7,137 nucleotides of DNA from JAPUIN01 sp041580375 (GCA_041580375.1 JBFGDZ010000172.1:1-7137), one strand, 5' to 3'. Positions 1 to 7,137 are shown, counted from the first letter of the stretch. Numbers and translations: made by a program. Notes: a model not told the origin generated them from the letters alone.

Positions 1-2
1 CG

Positions 3-650
3 ATCGCGCCGTCGGCTCCCTCGACCCTCGTTGCGAGACTGGTCATGGGCGATCCGGATGGGGATGCACTGGCCGGCGAAATCCGCGTTCTTCCGTCGTT
101 CACGCTCCTTGACGTCATTCCCCGCCTAAGCGAGGGATGCCGGCTCATCTTCACGCCGGACGGCGTCCCGGGAGAAGGCATCCTGTACGGAGAGCCGATC
201 GGCTCCCCACCGACGCTGGCCGACGGTGACGCCGCCCTCGGATGCGGGGACGGAGACCCGGACTTCGAGCTGGCGCGCGGGACGTGCGACGAGGCTGTGG
301 CCGCGGGGTTCTTCGACGTGTACCTCGAACTCGACGGGGAAGCACCATTCCCGATCTGTGTCCGCCGCCGGGGGCATCCGGACTCCGCGATCGAGTTAGC
401 GATCGGGCGCTTCGGATTCGGACGCGTCGATCTGATCCCCGCGGAGGGCCCGCGGATCCGCGTGGCCTTCGGGGCATCCCGACTGCCCCCGTGGATCGAT
501 CTCACATCCCTGTCCCGGCCGGGCGGCTTCATCCTGGAGATCGAGGCGTCGGACGGCGCCACGCCCCCGGTCGGGGACGCGGCGATCTTCGAGGCGAGTA
601 CCGAGACGAGGCTCCGCCTCCGCAGGGTGCGCCACATCGGGTCGCCCTGA
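3..650 (+). CDS. Hypothetical protein, probably exported, 5' end outside window
   Basis: The reading frame is open from the first complete codon to the TGA at 648-650, so the gene most likely begins upstream. The ATG at 45 is the first visible Met, but nothing resembling a good ribosome site precedes it and the 14 codons before it read as ordinary protein. About 216 residues are visible. I recognise no family. The sequence is acidic and rich in Gly, Pro and Asp, with beta-strand-like stretches and no clear membrane helix. Numbered from Met45, cysteines lie near residues 32, 67, 81 and 104, an even number that would suit disulfides in an exported protein; this is inference. The C-terminus turns basic. 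It lies 109 nt upstream of the protease gene, and a hairpin-capable repeat follows the stop. The third-position G/C bias is like that of its neighbours, which supports real coding. Confidence 0.6.
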   Translation: MAPSAPSTLVARLVMGDPDGDALAGEIRVLPSFTLLDVIPRLSEGCRLIFTPDGVPGEGILYGEPIGSPPTLADGDAALGCGDGDPDFELARGTCDEAVAAGFFDVYLELDGEAPFPICVRRRGHPDSAIELAIGRFGFGRVDLIPAEGPRIRVAFGASRLPPWIDLTSLSRPGGFILEIEASDGATPPVGDAAIFEASTETRLRLRRVRHIGSP

Positions 651-657
651 TCGGCGC

Positions 658-684
658 GGCCGGACCTTCTGGGAGGCCCCGGCC
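658..684 (+). terminator. Possible hairpin terminator after the first gene
   Basis: GGCCGG at 658-663 can pair with CCGGCC at 679-684, and inside it CCT (665-667) with AGG (674-676), leaving a six-base loop. It starts 8 nt after the stop codon of the first gene. There is no run of T after it, so it is not a classic intrinsic terminator, and repeats like this arise easily in GC-rich DNA. Confidence 0.25.
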
Positions 685-689
685 GGGCG

Positions 690-698
690 TGCTACGAT
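690..698 (+). promoter_or_regulatory. Candidate extended -10 promoter for the M48 protease gene
   Basis: TGC followed by TACGAT (693-698) has the form of an extended -10 element (TGn plus a TATAAT-like hexamer, four of six matches). It sits in the only gap between the first gene and the protease. No convincing TTGACA-like -35 box is seen 16-18 nt upstream. Transcription would begin near 705, leaving a leader of about 55 nt before the chosen ATG at 760. Such a promoter would exclude the earlier in-frame ATG at 697 as a start. Confidence 0.35.
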
Positions 699-749
699 GC
701 GTGGAACGCGCCGGCGCCCGCGCGCCATGCACCGGGCCGGCGTCGCATC

Positions 750-755
750 GGGAGG
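750..755 (+). promoter_or_regulatory. Ribosome binding site deciding the M48 protease start
   Basis: GGGAGG ends 4 nt before the ATG at 760. No comparable site precedes the in-frame ATGs at 697 or 727, so this site selects the 440-residue protein with an intact N-terminal signal peptide. Confidence 0.6.
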
Positions 756-759
756 CACG

Positions 760-2082
760 ATGCCCGACACGACCGCTCTCACAGCGCCCCGCTCCCCCGC
801 CCGCCGGACGACGGCCTTCGCCGTCCTGATCTGCCTGCTCGCCACCGGCCCGACCGGGTGCCTCACGACGCGCCTTCCCGCGATCGGTCAGGAGGGGCCG
901 TTCGCCCTCGAGCGGGACGAGCGGGAGATGTGGCAGGAGGCGACCGAGGAGGAGAGGAAGCTCCGGGACAAGATGAAGATCCGGGACGATCCCCTGCTCG
1001 ACGACTACCTGAGCCGGGTCGCCCGGAGCGTCGTGCCGGCCGAGGCGCGCTCCGAGGAGCTTCTGAAGGTTCGCGTCTCGACGATCCAGGATCCGTCCCT
1101 CAACGCCTTCACGTACCCGACAGGATCGATCTACATCCACACGGGGCTTCTGGCCCGGCTCGAGAACGAGTCGCAGCTGGCGACGGTCCTGGGGCACGAG
1201 GCGGCGCACGCCACGGGGCGCCACGCGCTCCGCTTCCGCCGCAGCGCCCGCAATAAAGCGATCGGCTTCTCCATCGCCTCCCTGGTCGGGAGCATCGCGG
1301 TGGCGACGGCGGCGGGGCGCAAGGCGGAGGCCGGCGACTACAGCACCGCCTACGTGCTCAACCAGGTCGGCAACATCATGGTGGCGCTCGGCATGCAGCT
1401 GGCGTTTCTGGCGGCGGTGCACGGGTTCGGGAGGGACCTGGAGCGCGAGGCGGACCGGGTCGGCGTGAACAGCATGGTGGCGGCCGGCTACGATCCGCGA
1501 GAGGCGCCGCGCGTGTTCGAGATCCTCAAGGACGATCACGGCGATGACCGGAAGCTGGAGGTGTTCTTCTTCGGCAGCCATCCGCGGCTGGACGAGCGGA
1601 TCGAGAGCACGCGGGAGCTGATCGCGGCGCAGTACGCCGGCGCCCCGGGCGGGGAGGCGGCCTCCGATCCGCGCGAGTTCAGGATGAGGACGCGGGTCCT
1701 TGTGCGCGAGAACGCGGCGATGAACCTCGAGGCGGGCCGGCTCGGCGTGGCGGAGGCCGAGCTCCAGAAGGTCCTCGACCTGACCCCGAACGATGCCGTG
1801 GCGCATTATCTCTACGGGCAGCTGCTCGAGGCGCGGGCCGCCGGCGCGAAGGAACCGGGCGAGACCGAGGCTCTGCGGGCGCAGGCTGCGGACCGCTACC
1901 GGGAGGCGTCGCGGCTCGATCCGTCCTACGCCGAGCCGCTGTTCGCGATCGGCGTCCTGCGCCACCGCGCCGGCGATAAGGCGGCCGCGCTCGAGGCGTT
2001 CCGCCGCTATCTCGCGATCCGGCCAGACGGCCCGCGCTCGCGCCAGGCGAAGGACTACATCCTCGAGCTCGAGGCGTCCTGA
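760..2082 (+). CDS. M48-family zinc metalloprotease lipoprotein with TPR-like repeats (BepA-like)
   Basis: Zinc-dependent endopeptidase of the peptidase M48 family, likely acting in the periplasm on misfolded or misassembled envelope proteins. I chose the ATG at 760 (440 aa) over 697 and 727 because GGGAGG lies at 750-755. It also puts an Arg-Arg/hydrophobic signal peptide at residues 15-33, ending in Thr-Gly-Cys34, a weak lipobox. The zinc site is HEAAH at 146-150, with the third ligand Glu228 in EREAD and its partner Asp232. The family SHP motif has His274. Hydrophobic stretches at about 167-186 and 201-224 flank the catalytic region. Residues from about 318 to 430 hold TPR-like helical repeats (N-AAMNLEAGR..., then AAALEAFRRYL), the catalytic-plus-TPR order of BepA/YfgC. 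The SDR gene follows after 17 nt and may be cotranscribed. Family assignment is firm; substrate and BepA equivalence are inference. Confidence 0.92.
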   Translation: MPDTTALTAPRSPARRTTAFAVLICLLATGPTGCLTTRLPAIGQEGPFALERDEREMWQEATEEERKLRDKMKIRDDPLLDDYLSRVARSVVPAEARSEELLKVRVSTIQDPSLNAFTYPTGSIYIHTGLLARLENESQLATVLGHEAAHATGRHALRFRRSARNKAIGFSIASLVGSIAVATAAGRKAEAGDYSTAYVLNQVGNIMVALGMQLAFLAAVHGFGRDLEREADRVGVNSMVAAGYDPREAPRVFEILKDDHGDDRKLEVFFFGSHPRLDERIESTRELIAAQYAGAPGGEAASDPREFRMRTRVLVRENAAMNLEAGRLGVAEAELQKVLDLTPNDAVAHYLYGQLLEARAAGAKEPGETEALRAQAADRYREASRLDPSYAEPLFAIGVLRHRAGDKAAALEAFRRYLAIRPDGPRSRQAKDYILELEAS

Positions 2083-2099
2083 GCGACGGCGGGGGGACG

Positions 2100-2897
2100 A
2101 TGGATCTGGGACTGCGCGACCGGGCCGTTCTCCTGTGCGGCGCCAGCCGCGGCATCGGGCTCGCGACGGCGCGCGCGTTCGCGTCCGAGGGGTGCCGGGT
2201 CGCGATCATGGCCCGCGGCGCGGAGGATCTCGCCGCCGCCGCCGGAGCGATCCGGAAGGCCGCCTCGATCGAGAAGGTCGCCGCGGCCGGCCCGCGCGTC
2301 CTTCCGATCCGCGCGGACGCGACGCGGCAGGACGAGGCGGAGCGCGCCGTGCGGGAGGGTCTCGAGGCGTTCGGCGCCATCGACGTTCTGGTGAATCTCG
2401 TCGGGGGCTCGCGCGGCGACCCGGGGATCGAGGCGGGGGATCCCGACTGGGACGACACCTTCGGCGCCAACCTGCGCGCGGCGGTCCGGATGACGCGGCT
2501 CGTCGTCCCCGGGATGCGAACGCGCGGGTCCGGCTCGATCGTGAACGTGTCGTCGATCTTCGGGCGCGAGTGGGGAGGCGCCGTCTCCTACAACGCCGCG
2601 AAGGCCGCCCTGATCGCCTACACGAAGAGCTGCGCGCGGGACCTCGCGCCGCACGGGGTGCGGGTCAACAGCGTCGCTCCGGGATCGGTGATCTTCCCGG
2701 GCGGCTCCTGGGACCGGCGCCGGCGCGAGGATCCGGAGAAGATCGAGGCGTTCGTGAAGAGGGAGCTACCTCGCGGGCGCTTCGGCGAGCCGGACGAGGT
2801 GGCCGCCGCGATCGTCTTCGTCGCCTCGCCCCGCGCCTCCCTCGTCACCGGCGCCTGCCTCAACGTCGACGGCGGACAGAGCCGCTCCCTGATCTGA
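2100..2897 (+). CDS. Short-chain dehydrogenase/reductase (SDR, FabG-like)
   Basis: NAD(P)(H)-dependent cytosolic oxidoreductase of the classical SDR family, 265 aa, a normal length. The Rossmann glycine motif is CGASRGIG at residues 13-20 (Gly14, Gly18, Gly20), with Cys where TG is usual. The catalytic tetrad is visible: Asn124 in FGANL, Ser151 or Ser152 in NVSSIFG, Tyr164 and Lys168 in YNAAK. The segment APGSV after the active site and the closing VDGGQS match the family's substrate/cofactor loop and C-terminal motif. The usual NNAG structural motif is NLVGG here. An Arg/Glu-rich stretch (SWDRRRREDPEK) forms the likely substrate lid. GGGGGA at 2091-2096 precedes the ATG. It may share a transcript with the protease gene. 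The closest well-known relative type is 3-oxoacyl-ACP reductase, but substrate cannot be read from sequence. Confidence 0.9.
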   Translation: MDLGLRDRAVLLCGASRGIGLATARAFASEGCRVAIMARGAEDLAAAAGAIRKAASIEKVAAAGPRVLPIRADATRQDEAERAVREGLEAFGAIDVLVNLVGGSRGDPGIEAGDPDWDDTFGANLRAAVRMTRLVVPGMRTRGSGSIVNVSSIFGREWGGAVSYNAAKAALIAYTKSCARDLAPHGVRVNSVAPGSVIFPGGSWDRRRREDPEKIEAFVKRELPRGRFGEPDEVAAAIVFVASPRASLVTGACLNVDGGQSRSLI

Positions 2898-2898
2898 A

Positions 2899-2930
2899 GG
2901 GATCGGAAGGTCCGCGTCGCCGCGGATCCC
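2899..2930. terminator. Hairpin between convergent genes
   Basis: In the 59-nt gap between the stops of the reductase (+) and the ureohydrolase (-), CCGCG at 2912-2916 can pair with CGCGG at 2921-2925 around a TCGC loop, extended by GGT/ATCC with one bulge. An alternative outer pairing is GGGATC (2899-2904) with GATCCC (2925-2930). It could end transcription from both sides. No T-run is present on either strand, so this is tentative. Confidence 0.35.
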
Positions 2931-2956
2931 GGCGCGCGGAGGGCGCGGGCGGCGGC

Positions 2957-3934
2957 TCAGTCCGCGGCCGCAGAGGACGATCGCCGGCGCGGCTTCGGCT
3001 TGCGCTTCTCGGCGAGGACGGCGAAGGTCTCGAAAACGACCTGCAGTCCCAGGAAGAGCGTCGCTCCGGTCGGATCGAGCCGCGGCGCGATCTCCACCAT
3101 GTCCATCGCCCGCACCGGCAGGGATCGGACGAGGCCGCGCGTCAGATCGATCACCTGGCGGCCGGAGAGCCCGCCGGCCACCGGCGCGCCGGTCCCGGGA
3201 GCGCACGACGGATCGGCCACGTCGATGTCGAGGGTGAGATAGAGGTTCCCGATCCCGTCCATCCGCTCGCAGGCCAGGTCGAGCACCCTCTGAACGCCGA
3301 GGCGCTCGATCTCCACCGCCGGCACGAACCGGATTTTCTTCTCACGCATGAAATCCAGCTCCTCGCGGTTGTAGGAGCGGGTGCCGAGGATCAGCAGATG
3401 CTCCGGCCGGAGCCGGCTGCCGTCCAGGGCGCGGCGCATCGGGCAGGCGCTCGACAGGGGCGATCCGTCGTAGGTGTCGAACAGATCGGGGTGGGCGTCG
3501 AGCAGGATCATGCCGAACCCTTCCGGGAAGTGGCCGGAGAATCCCCGGACGAGCGGGATCGTGACGGAGTGATCGCCGCCGATGGAGAAGAGGAACGCGT
3601 CCCGACCCGCCATCGCCGCCATCCTGAACTCGCGCGCCACGGCCGTCTCGATCCGATCGAAATAGGCGCGCCGCGCCGCGTCGTCCGCCGGGCCGGGCCG
3701 CTCGGGGACGATGTCTCCCAGATCGCGCACGCGCAGGCCGTCGGGCTCGACGATGATCCCCTCCTCGGAGATCGCCGGCGACGTGGCGGAGATCGCGCGC
3801 AGCTTCGAGGGCGCCTCCGCGGCGCCTTCCCGCCAGCAGGCTCCGCCCTCGAACGGGAGGCCCAGGATGACGACGTCGTGCGGAGGTGACAGCGCCGGAT
3901 CGGCCAGGCCTCCCCATGGATGGCGTTCGATCAT
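2957..3934 (-). CDS. Ureohydrolase (arginase/agmatinase family) with altered active site
   Basis: Member of the Mn-dependent ureohydrolase family, which removes urea from guanidino compounds such as agmatine or arginine; 325 aa, typical length. The metal ligands are all present: His122 in GGDHS, Asp146, His148 and Asp150 in DAHPD, Asp236 and Asp238 in LDIDVADP. Glu281 in MVEIAP matches the substrate-binding Glu of arginases. The segment APGTGAP (residues 245-251) follows the last ligands. Two usual residues differ: Ser162 in LSSACPMRR occupies the place of the His in the family's SHA/SHG motif (arginase His141, the proton shuttle), and Ala250 replaces the usual Thr of GTGTP. The C-terminus (310-325) is a basic KPRRRSSS tail. 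No strong ribosome site precedes the ATG, and the start is set by family length. Agmatinase-type fold is certain; activity and substrate are open. No polyamine gene lies nearby. Confidence 0.88.
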   Translation of the reverse strand: MIERHPWGGLADPALSPPHDVVILGLPFEGGACWREGAAEAPSKLRAISATSPAISEEGIIVEPDGLRVRDLGDIVPERPGPADDAARRAYFDRIETAVAREFRMAAMAGRDAFLFSIGGDHSVTIPLVRGFSGHFPEGFGMILLDAHPDLFDTYDGSPLSSACPMRRALDGSRLRPEHLLILGTRSYNREELDFMREKKIRFVPAVEIERLGVQRVLDLACERMDGIGNLYLTLDIDVADPSCAPGTGAPVAGGLSGRQVIDLTRGLVRSLPVRAMDMVEIAPRLDPTGATLFLGLQVVFETFAVLAEKRKPKPRRRSSSAAAD

Positions 3935-3978
3935 GCCGGGATTCTAGGGGTCCGTCCGGATAAGATCAATGGTCGCGT

Positions 3979-3984
3979 TACAAT
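3979..3984 (+). promoter_or_regulatory. Candidate -10 box of the tlpA promoter
   Basis: TACAAT matches the TATAAT consensus at five of six positions and lies 30 nt before the tlpA ATG, which would give a leader of roughly 24 nt. The hexamer 17 nt upstream is not like TTGACA, so recognition would rest on the -10 element or on an activator. Confidence 0.4.
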
Positions 3985-4003
3985 GGGGCGCCCGACGAGC
4001 GAA

Positions 4004-4009
4004 AAGGAG
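4004..4009 (+). promoter_or_regulatory. Strong ribosome binding site of tlpA
   Basis: AAGGAG ends 5 nt before the ATG at 4015, close to the ideal match and spacing. It fixes the start that gives an intact lipoprotein signal peptide. Confidence 0.75.
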
Positions 4010-4014
4010 ATCGA

Positions 4015-4545
<531 letters not shown>

Positions 4546-4553
4546 GCCGGCGG

Positions 4554-4575
4554 GAGGGCCCGCGTCTCGGCCCTC
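4554..4575. terminator. Hairpin between tlpA and the convergent kinase-phosphatase gene
   Basis: GAGGGCC at 4554-4560 pairs perfectly with GGCCCTC at 4569-4575 around an eight-base loop. It begins 8 nt after the tlpA stop. It is a plausible stop signal for tlpA and, on the other strand, for the kinase-phosphatase gene, although no T-run follows. Its position would make best sense if the kinase-phosphatase gene ended near 4574 rather than at 4446. Confidence 0.45.
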
Positions 4576-5881
4576 AGTCCGACCCGGCGGGGAATCGTCC
4601 GCCGCGATCGGTAATGGGCCCGCTCCGCCGGAACGCCGACCAGCAGCTTCTCCGGATAGCGCAACGCCGTCAGCCGGCCGCCGTACACGCAGCCCGTGTC
4701 GATGTTCACCGTATTGTTGATCCACTCGGGCTCCACGACCGGCGTGTGTCCGTAGACCACGAGGGCCCGGCCCCGGTAGGAGGCGGCCCAGTTCACCCGC
4801 ACCGGCAGGCCGTACCGATCGACCTCGCCCGTCGTCTCGCCGTGCAGTGCGAACCGCCTCACGCCGGGGGAATCGCCGCCGACGTGTTCGTCGCGCAGTC
4901 CGGCGTGCGCCACCGCCAGGCGCCCGCCGTCGAGGACGAGATGCGGCGGCAGGGAGCGGATGAAGCCCGCGTACTCGCGGGCGAAGCGGCGCCGGCGATC
5001 CGCGGGCAGCGCCCCGATCTGATCCAGGGAGATCCGGAGCCCGGGACTGGCCGCGCGCGGGCGCCCGTTCAGGCGGCGCAGCAGGGAGAGATCGTGATTG
5101 CCGGGAACGCACAGGGCGTGACCCTGCTCCACCATGCTCCGGGCGATGCGGACCGCCTCCACCACGCGCGGCCCGCGATCGACGAGATCGCCCAGGAAGA
5201 TCACACGACGGCCGCCGAGGTGCCGGTAGGCGCGCCGCGGCGACGGCCGGCGGTACCCGAGCCGGCGCAGCAGGACGCGCAGCTCGCCGGCGCATCCATG
5301 CACGTCGCCGATGATGTCGAATGGGCCGCTCTCGCCGCGACGGTCGCACGCGAGCGGCTGCAGGGTTACCCGGACCTCGGCCGCGGTGCGGGCGGCTACG
5401 AACCGATGCACGCGCGCGAACCCCTCGCGGCGCAGGCCTTCGCAGCCTTCGCGAAGCGCGCGCGCCTGCCACTCGATGATGCGCCGCCCGACGCGTCGGC
5501 CGGTCCGGCCGCGATCCTGTTCCAGACAGACGGCCAGAGGAACATCCAGGACGATCGCGACGGCGGGGAGATGATGGCGCGACGCGATGGACAGCAGCTC
5601 GCGCCGGTGCCGGGTCTGGACGCTGGTGGCGTCGAAGACGGTCAGCCGCCGCCGGCGCAGGCGCTCGTCGACGATCAGATGGGCGAGGTGGAAGGCCGGA
5701 TCGCTGACGCTCTGGTCCGCGGCGTCGTCGCCCACCAGGGCGCGGCAGAAGTCGGTGCTGACGACCTGCGTGCGGAGGAAATGACGGCCGCAGAAGGTGC
5801 TCTTGCCGGACCCGGCCACCCCCACCATGACGACCAGCGAGGGAGACGGGATCCGGAGTACGCGCCTGCCGGGCATGACCG

Positions 5882-5887
5882 CCTCTC
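5882..5887 (-). promoter_or_regulatory. Ribosome binding site of the kinase-phosphatase gene
   Basis: On the - strand the sequence reads GAGAGG, ending 5 nt before the ATG whose first base is 5876. It supports this start, which also places the P-loop at the distance from the N-terminus expected for the family. Confidence 0.55.
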
Positions 5888-5889
5888 GG

Positions 5890-5915
5890 GGCCGGCGCGC
5901 CGGGCGCGGCCGGCC
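5890..5915. repeat. GC-only inverted repeat just upstream of the kinase-phosphatase ribosome site
   Basis: GGCCGGC at 5890-5896 pairs with GCCGGCC at 5909-5915, and GCGC at 5897-5900 with GCGC at 5904-5907, leaving a three-base loop and one bulged G. All 26 bases are G or C. It fills part of the 79-nt gap between the E1 stop and the kinase-phosphatase start and ends 2 nt before the Shine-Dalgarno sequence. It could attenuate read-through or influence translation. No T-run follows on the - strand. Confidence 0.4.
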
Positions 5916-5955
5916 GTGCTGCTGTTTCGATCGATCGCCCCGGGGGTGGGGCGTC

Positions 5956-7137
5956 TCAGTAGGCCAGGATGTCCCTGATGGCGGCCGCGATGCCGTCCAC
6001 GCTGGGGAGGACCGCCGCCTCGAGGTTGGGCGCGAACGGCACGAAGCAATCGAGCGCGCCGATCCGCCGGATCGGGGCGTCGAGGTATTCGAAAGCCTCG
6101 TCCGCGATGCGCGCCGCGACGTCGGCGCCCATGCCCGCGAGCAGCGGCGCCTCGTGGGCCACGAGAACGCGGCCCGTGCGGCGCACCGATTCGAGGACGA
6201 TCTCCATGTCCATCGGCACGATCGTCCTCAGATCGATCAGATCGACGGAGGGCTCCGCGCCCTCGTTCGCCAGCTGTCCGAGGGCCTGCTGCGCGAGGTG
6301 CACGGTCCGTCCCCAGGAGACGATCGTGAGATCGTCGCCCGATCGCACCATTCTGCCCTTGCCGAAGGGGATCAGGTAGTCCGGCCCCGGCTCGAGGGAC
6401 TTCGTGTAGACCTGTCGGTAGAGCCCCTTGTGCTCGAAGAACAGCACGGGGTCGTCCAGCCTGCAGGCGGTCTTGATGAGGCCCTTCGCGTCGGCGGCGG
6501 TGCTCGGATAGGCGATGTACCAGCCGGGCGTGTGGGCGTAGAGGGTCTCGGGACTCTGGGAGTGAAACGGCCCGCCGCGGATGTATCCACCCGCGGCGAC
6601 CCGCACGACCATGGGGCACGACCAGGCGCCGGCGCTGCGCCACCGGAGCGTCGGGATCTCGTTGCGCATCTGCATGTAGCCCGGGAACGAGTAATCGGCG
6701 AACTGGATCTCGACGACCGGCTTGTATCCGGCGATGGCCATGCCCTGGGCCATGGCCACGATCGTGGCCTCCGCCAGGGGCGCGTTCTCGACGCGGCCGG
6801 GGAACGCGTCCGTCAGCCCGCGGGTGACGCCGAACACGCCGCCCTTCGGATCCTGGATGTCCTCTCCCCACATGACGATCTTCTCGTCGCGCTCCATCTC
6901 CTCTCGAAGCCCGTGATTGATCGCCTCGACCATCGTGATCGGCTTCTCGGAGATCGGCGCCGGCTCGCTCTCCTCCGCCACCACGGTCGCTGGAGAATAG
7001 ATGTCCCCCGTCGCCGTCGAGGGATCGGGGTAGGGGAGATCATCGACGGCCCGCGCCGCCTCCTCGACCTCCTTCTTCGCGCGGGAGCGCCAGTCCTGGA
7101 TCTCGTTCTCGCTCAGCAGGCCCATCTCCCGGACGCG
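5956..7137 (-). CDS. 2-oxoacid dehydrogenase E1, beta half of an alpha-beta fusion (partial)
   Basis: Thiamine-diphosphate-dependent E1 of a pyruvate or branched-chain 2-oxoacid dehydrogenase complex, decarboxylating the 2-oxoacid and passing the acyl group to lipoyl-E2 in the cytosol. Numbered from Met at 7125, residues 63-389 are a complete E1-beta: the pyrimidine-binding domain starts at ITMVEAINHGL, cofactor Glu119 lies in NAPLAEATI, GPFHSQSPE holds His188, and the C-terminal domain includes IDLRTIVPMD and ends PSVDGIAAAIRDILAY. The frame stays open to the window edge: RVRE precedes that Met, and residues 1-45 (GLLSENEIQDW...PYPDPSTATGDIYSP) look like the C-terminal tail of an E1-alpha chain. 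So the Met at 7125 is probably internal and the gene encodes E1-alpha and E1-beta in one chain. Which 2-oxoacid is used cannot be told. The kinase-phosphatase gene follows downstream. Confidence 0.9.
   Translation of the reverse strand, partial: RVREMGLLSENEIQDWRSRAKKEVEEAARAVDDLPYPDPSTATGDIYSPATVVAEESEPAPISEKPITMVEAINHGLREEMERDEKIVMWGEDIQDPKGGVFGVTRGLTDAFPGRVENAPLAEATIVAMAQGMAIAGYKPVVEIQFADYSFPGYMQMRNEIPTLRWRSAGAWSCPMVVRVAAGGYIRGGPFHSQSPETLYAHTPGWYIAYPSTAADAKGLIKTACRLDDPVLFFEHKGLYRQVYTKSLEPGPDYLIPFGKGRMVRSGDDLTIVSWGRTVHLAQQALGQLANEGAEPSVDLIDLRTIVPMDMEIVLESVRRTGRVLVAHEAPLLAGMGADVAARIADEAFEYLDAPIRRIGALDCFVPFAPNLEAAVLPSVDGIAAAIRDILAY

Larger units (their letters stand above)
3935..4014. promoter_or_regulatory. 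Divergent intergenic region between ureohydrolase and tlpA
   Basis: This 80-nt stretch separates two genes read outward from it and must hold both their promoters unless these lie inside coding DNA. It contains the most AT-rich patch nearby (3961-3984). For tlpA, TACAAT at 3979-3984 is a good -10 candidate. For the ureohydrolase on the - strand I see no convincing -35/-10 pair and no clear Shine-Dalgarno sequence. Confidence 0.5.

Noticed and set aside
697..759. Upstream start of the protease at ATG 697
   Set aside because: The extra 21 residues are Arg-rich and unlike a signal peptide, there is no ribosome site, and the ATG overlaps the candidate -10 box.
529..1965. A 478-codon - strand frame antisense to the M48 protease
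   Set aside because: The sense strand has a complete zinc-protease signature and ribosome site, while the antisense product is Arg/Gly/Leu-rich with no motif.
1793..3889. A 698-codon open frame on the + strand spanning the protease end, the reductase and the ureohydrolase
   Set aside because: It runs out of frame or antisense through three genes with intact catalytic motifs, and its product is Arg/Gly/Ala-rich low-complexity sequence. Long spurious frames are expected at this G+C.
5926..5938. CGATCGATCG-type palindrome as a possible operator or attachment site
   Set aside because: Similar GATC strings are scattered over the whole window, so this one has no special standing.

Overview
This is a GC-rich (by eye about two thirds G+C or more), gene-dense bacterial chromosomal window with seven protein-coding genes and almost no spare DNA. 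Two lipoprotein-type signal peptides on periplasmic-type proteins suggest a diderm (Gram-negative) cell. The mix of an E1 alpha-beta fusion dehydrogenase, a Clostridium thermocellum-like RNA-repair kinase/phosphatase and an agmatinase-family enzyme would suit an uncultivated lineage such as Acidobacteriota, Eisenbacteria or a deltaproteobacterial relative. That placement is a guess: the window has no marker gene. No tRNA, rRNA, CRISPR array, transposase or phage gene was seen.

Layout. On the + strand, 3-650 is the 3' part of an unrecognised, probably exported protein. It is followed by 760-2082, an M48 (BepA-like) zinc metalloprotease lipoprotein with TPR-like repeats, and, 17 nt further on, by 2100-2897, a short-chain dehydrogenase/reductase. 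Convergent to these is 2957-3934 (-), an arginase/agmatinase-family ureohydrolase. From the short divergent region 3935-4014, tlpA (4015-4545, +) runs the other way and encodes a membrane-anchored thioredoxin-like protein. It meets tail to tail 4446-5876 (-), a polynucleotide kinase-phosphatase. Upstream of that on the same strand is 5956-7137 (-), the beta half of a 2-oxoacid dehydrogenase E1, still open at the window edge and apparently fused to an E1-alpha half outside it.

How the genes work together. No single pathway links all of them. The metalloprotease and TlpA-like protein fit envelope quality control and redox maintenance. The reductase and E1 fusion fit central or acyl metabolism. 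The kinase-phosphatase fits repair of broken RNA ends.

The points most worth checking are the ureohydrolase with Ser where the family has its catalytic His, the kinase-phosphatase without a ligase domain and with a doubtful C-terminal tail overlapping tlpA, and the E1 alpha-beta fusion. I found no convincing new multigene system.
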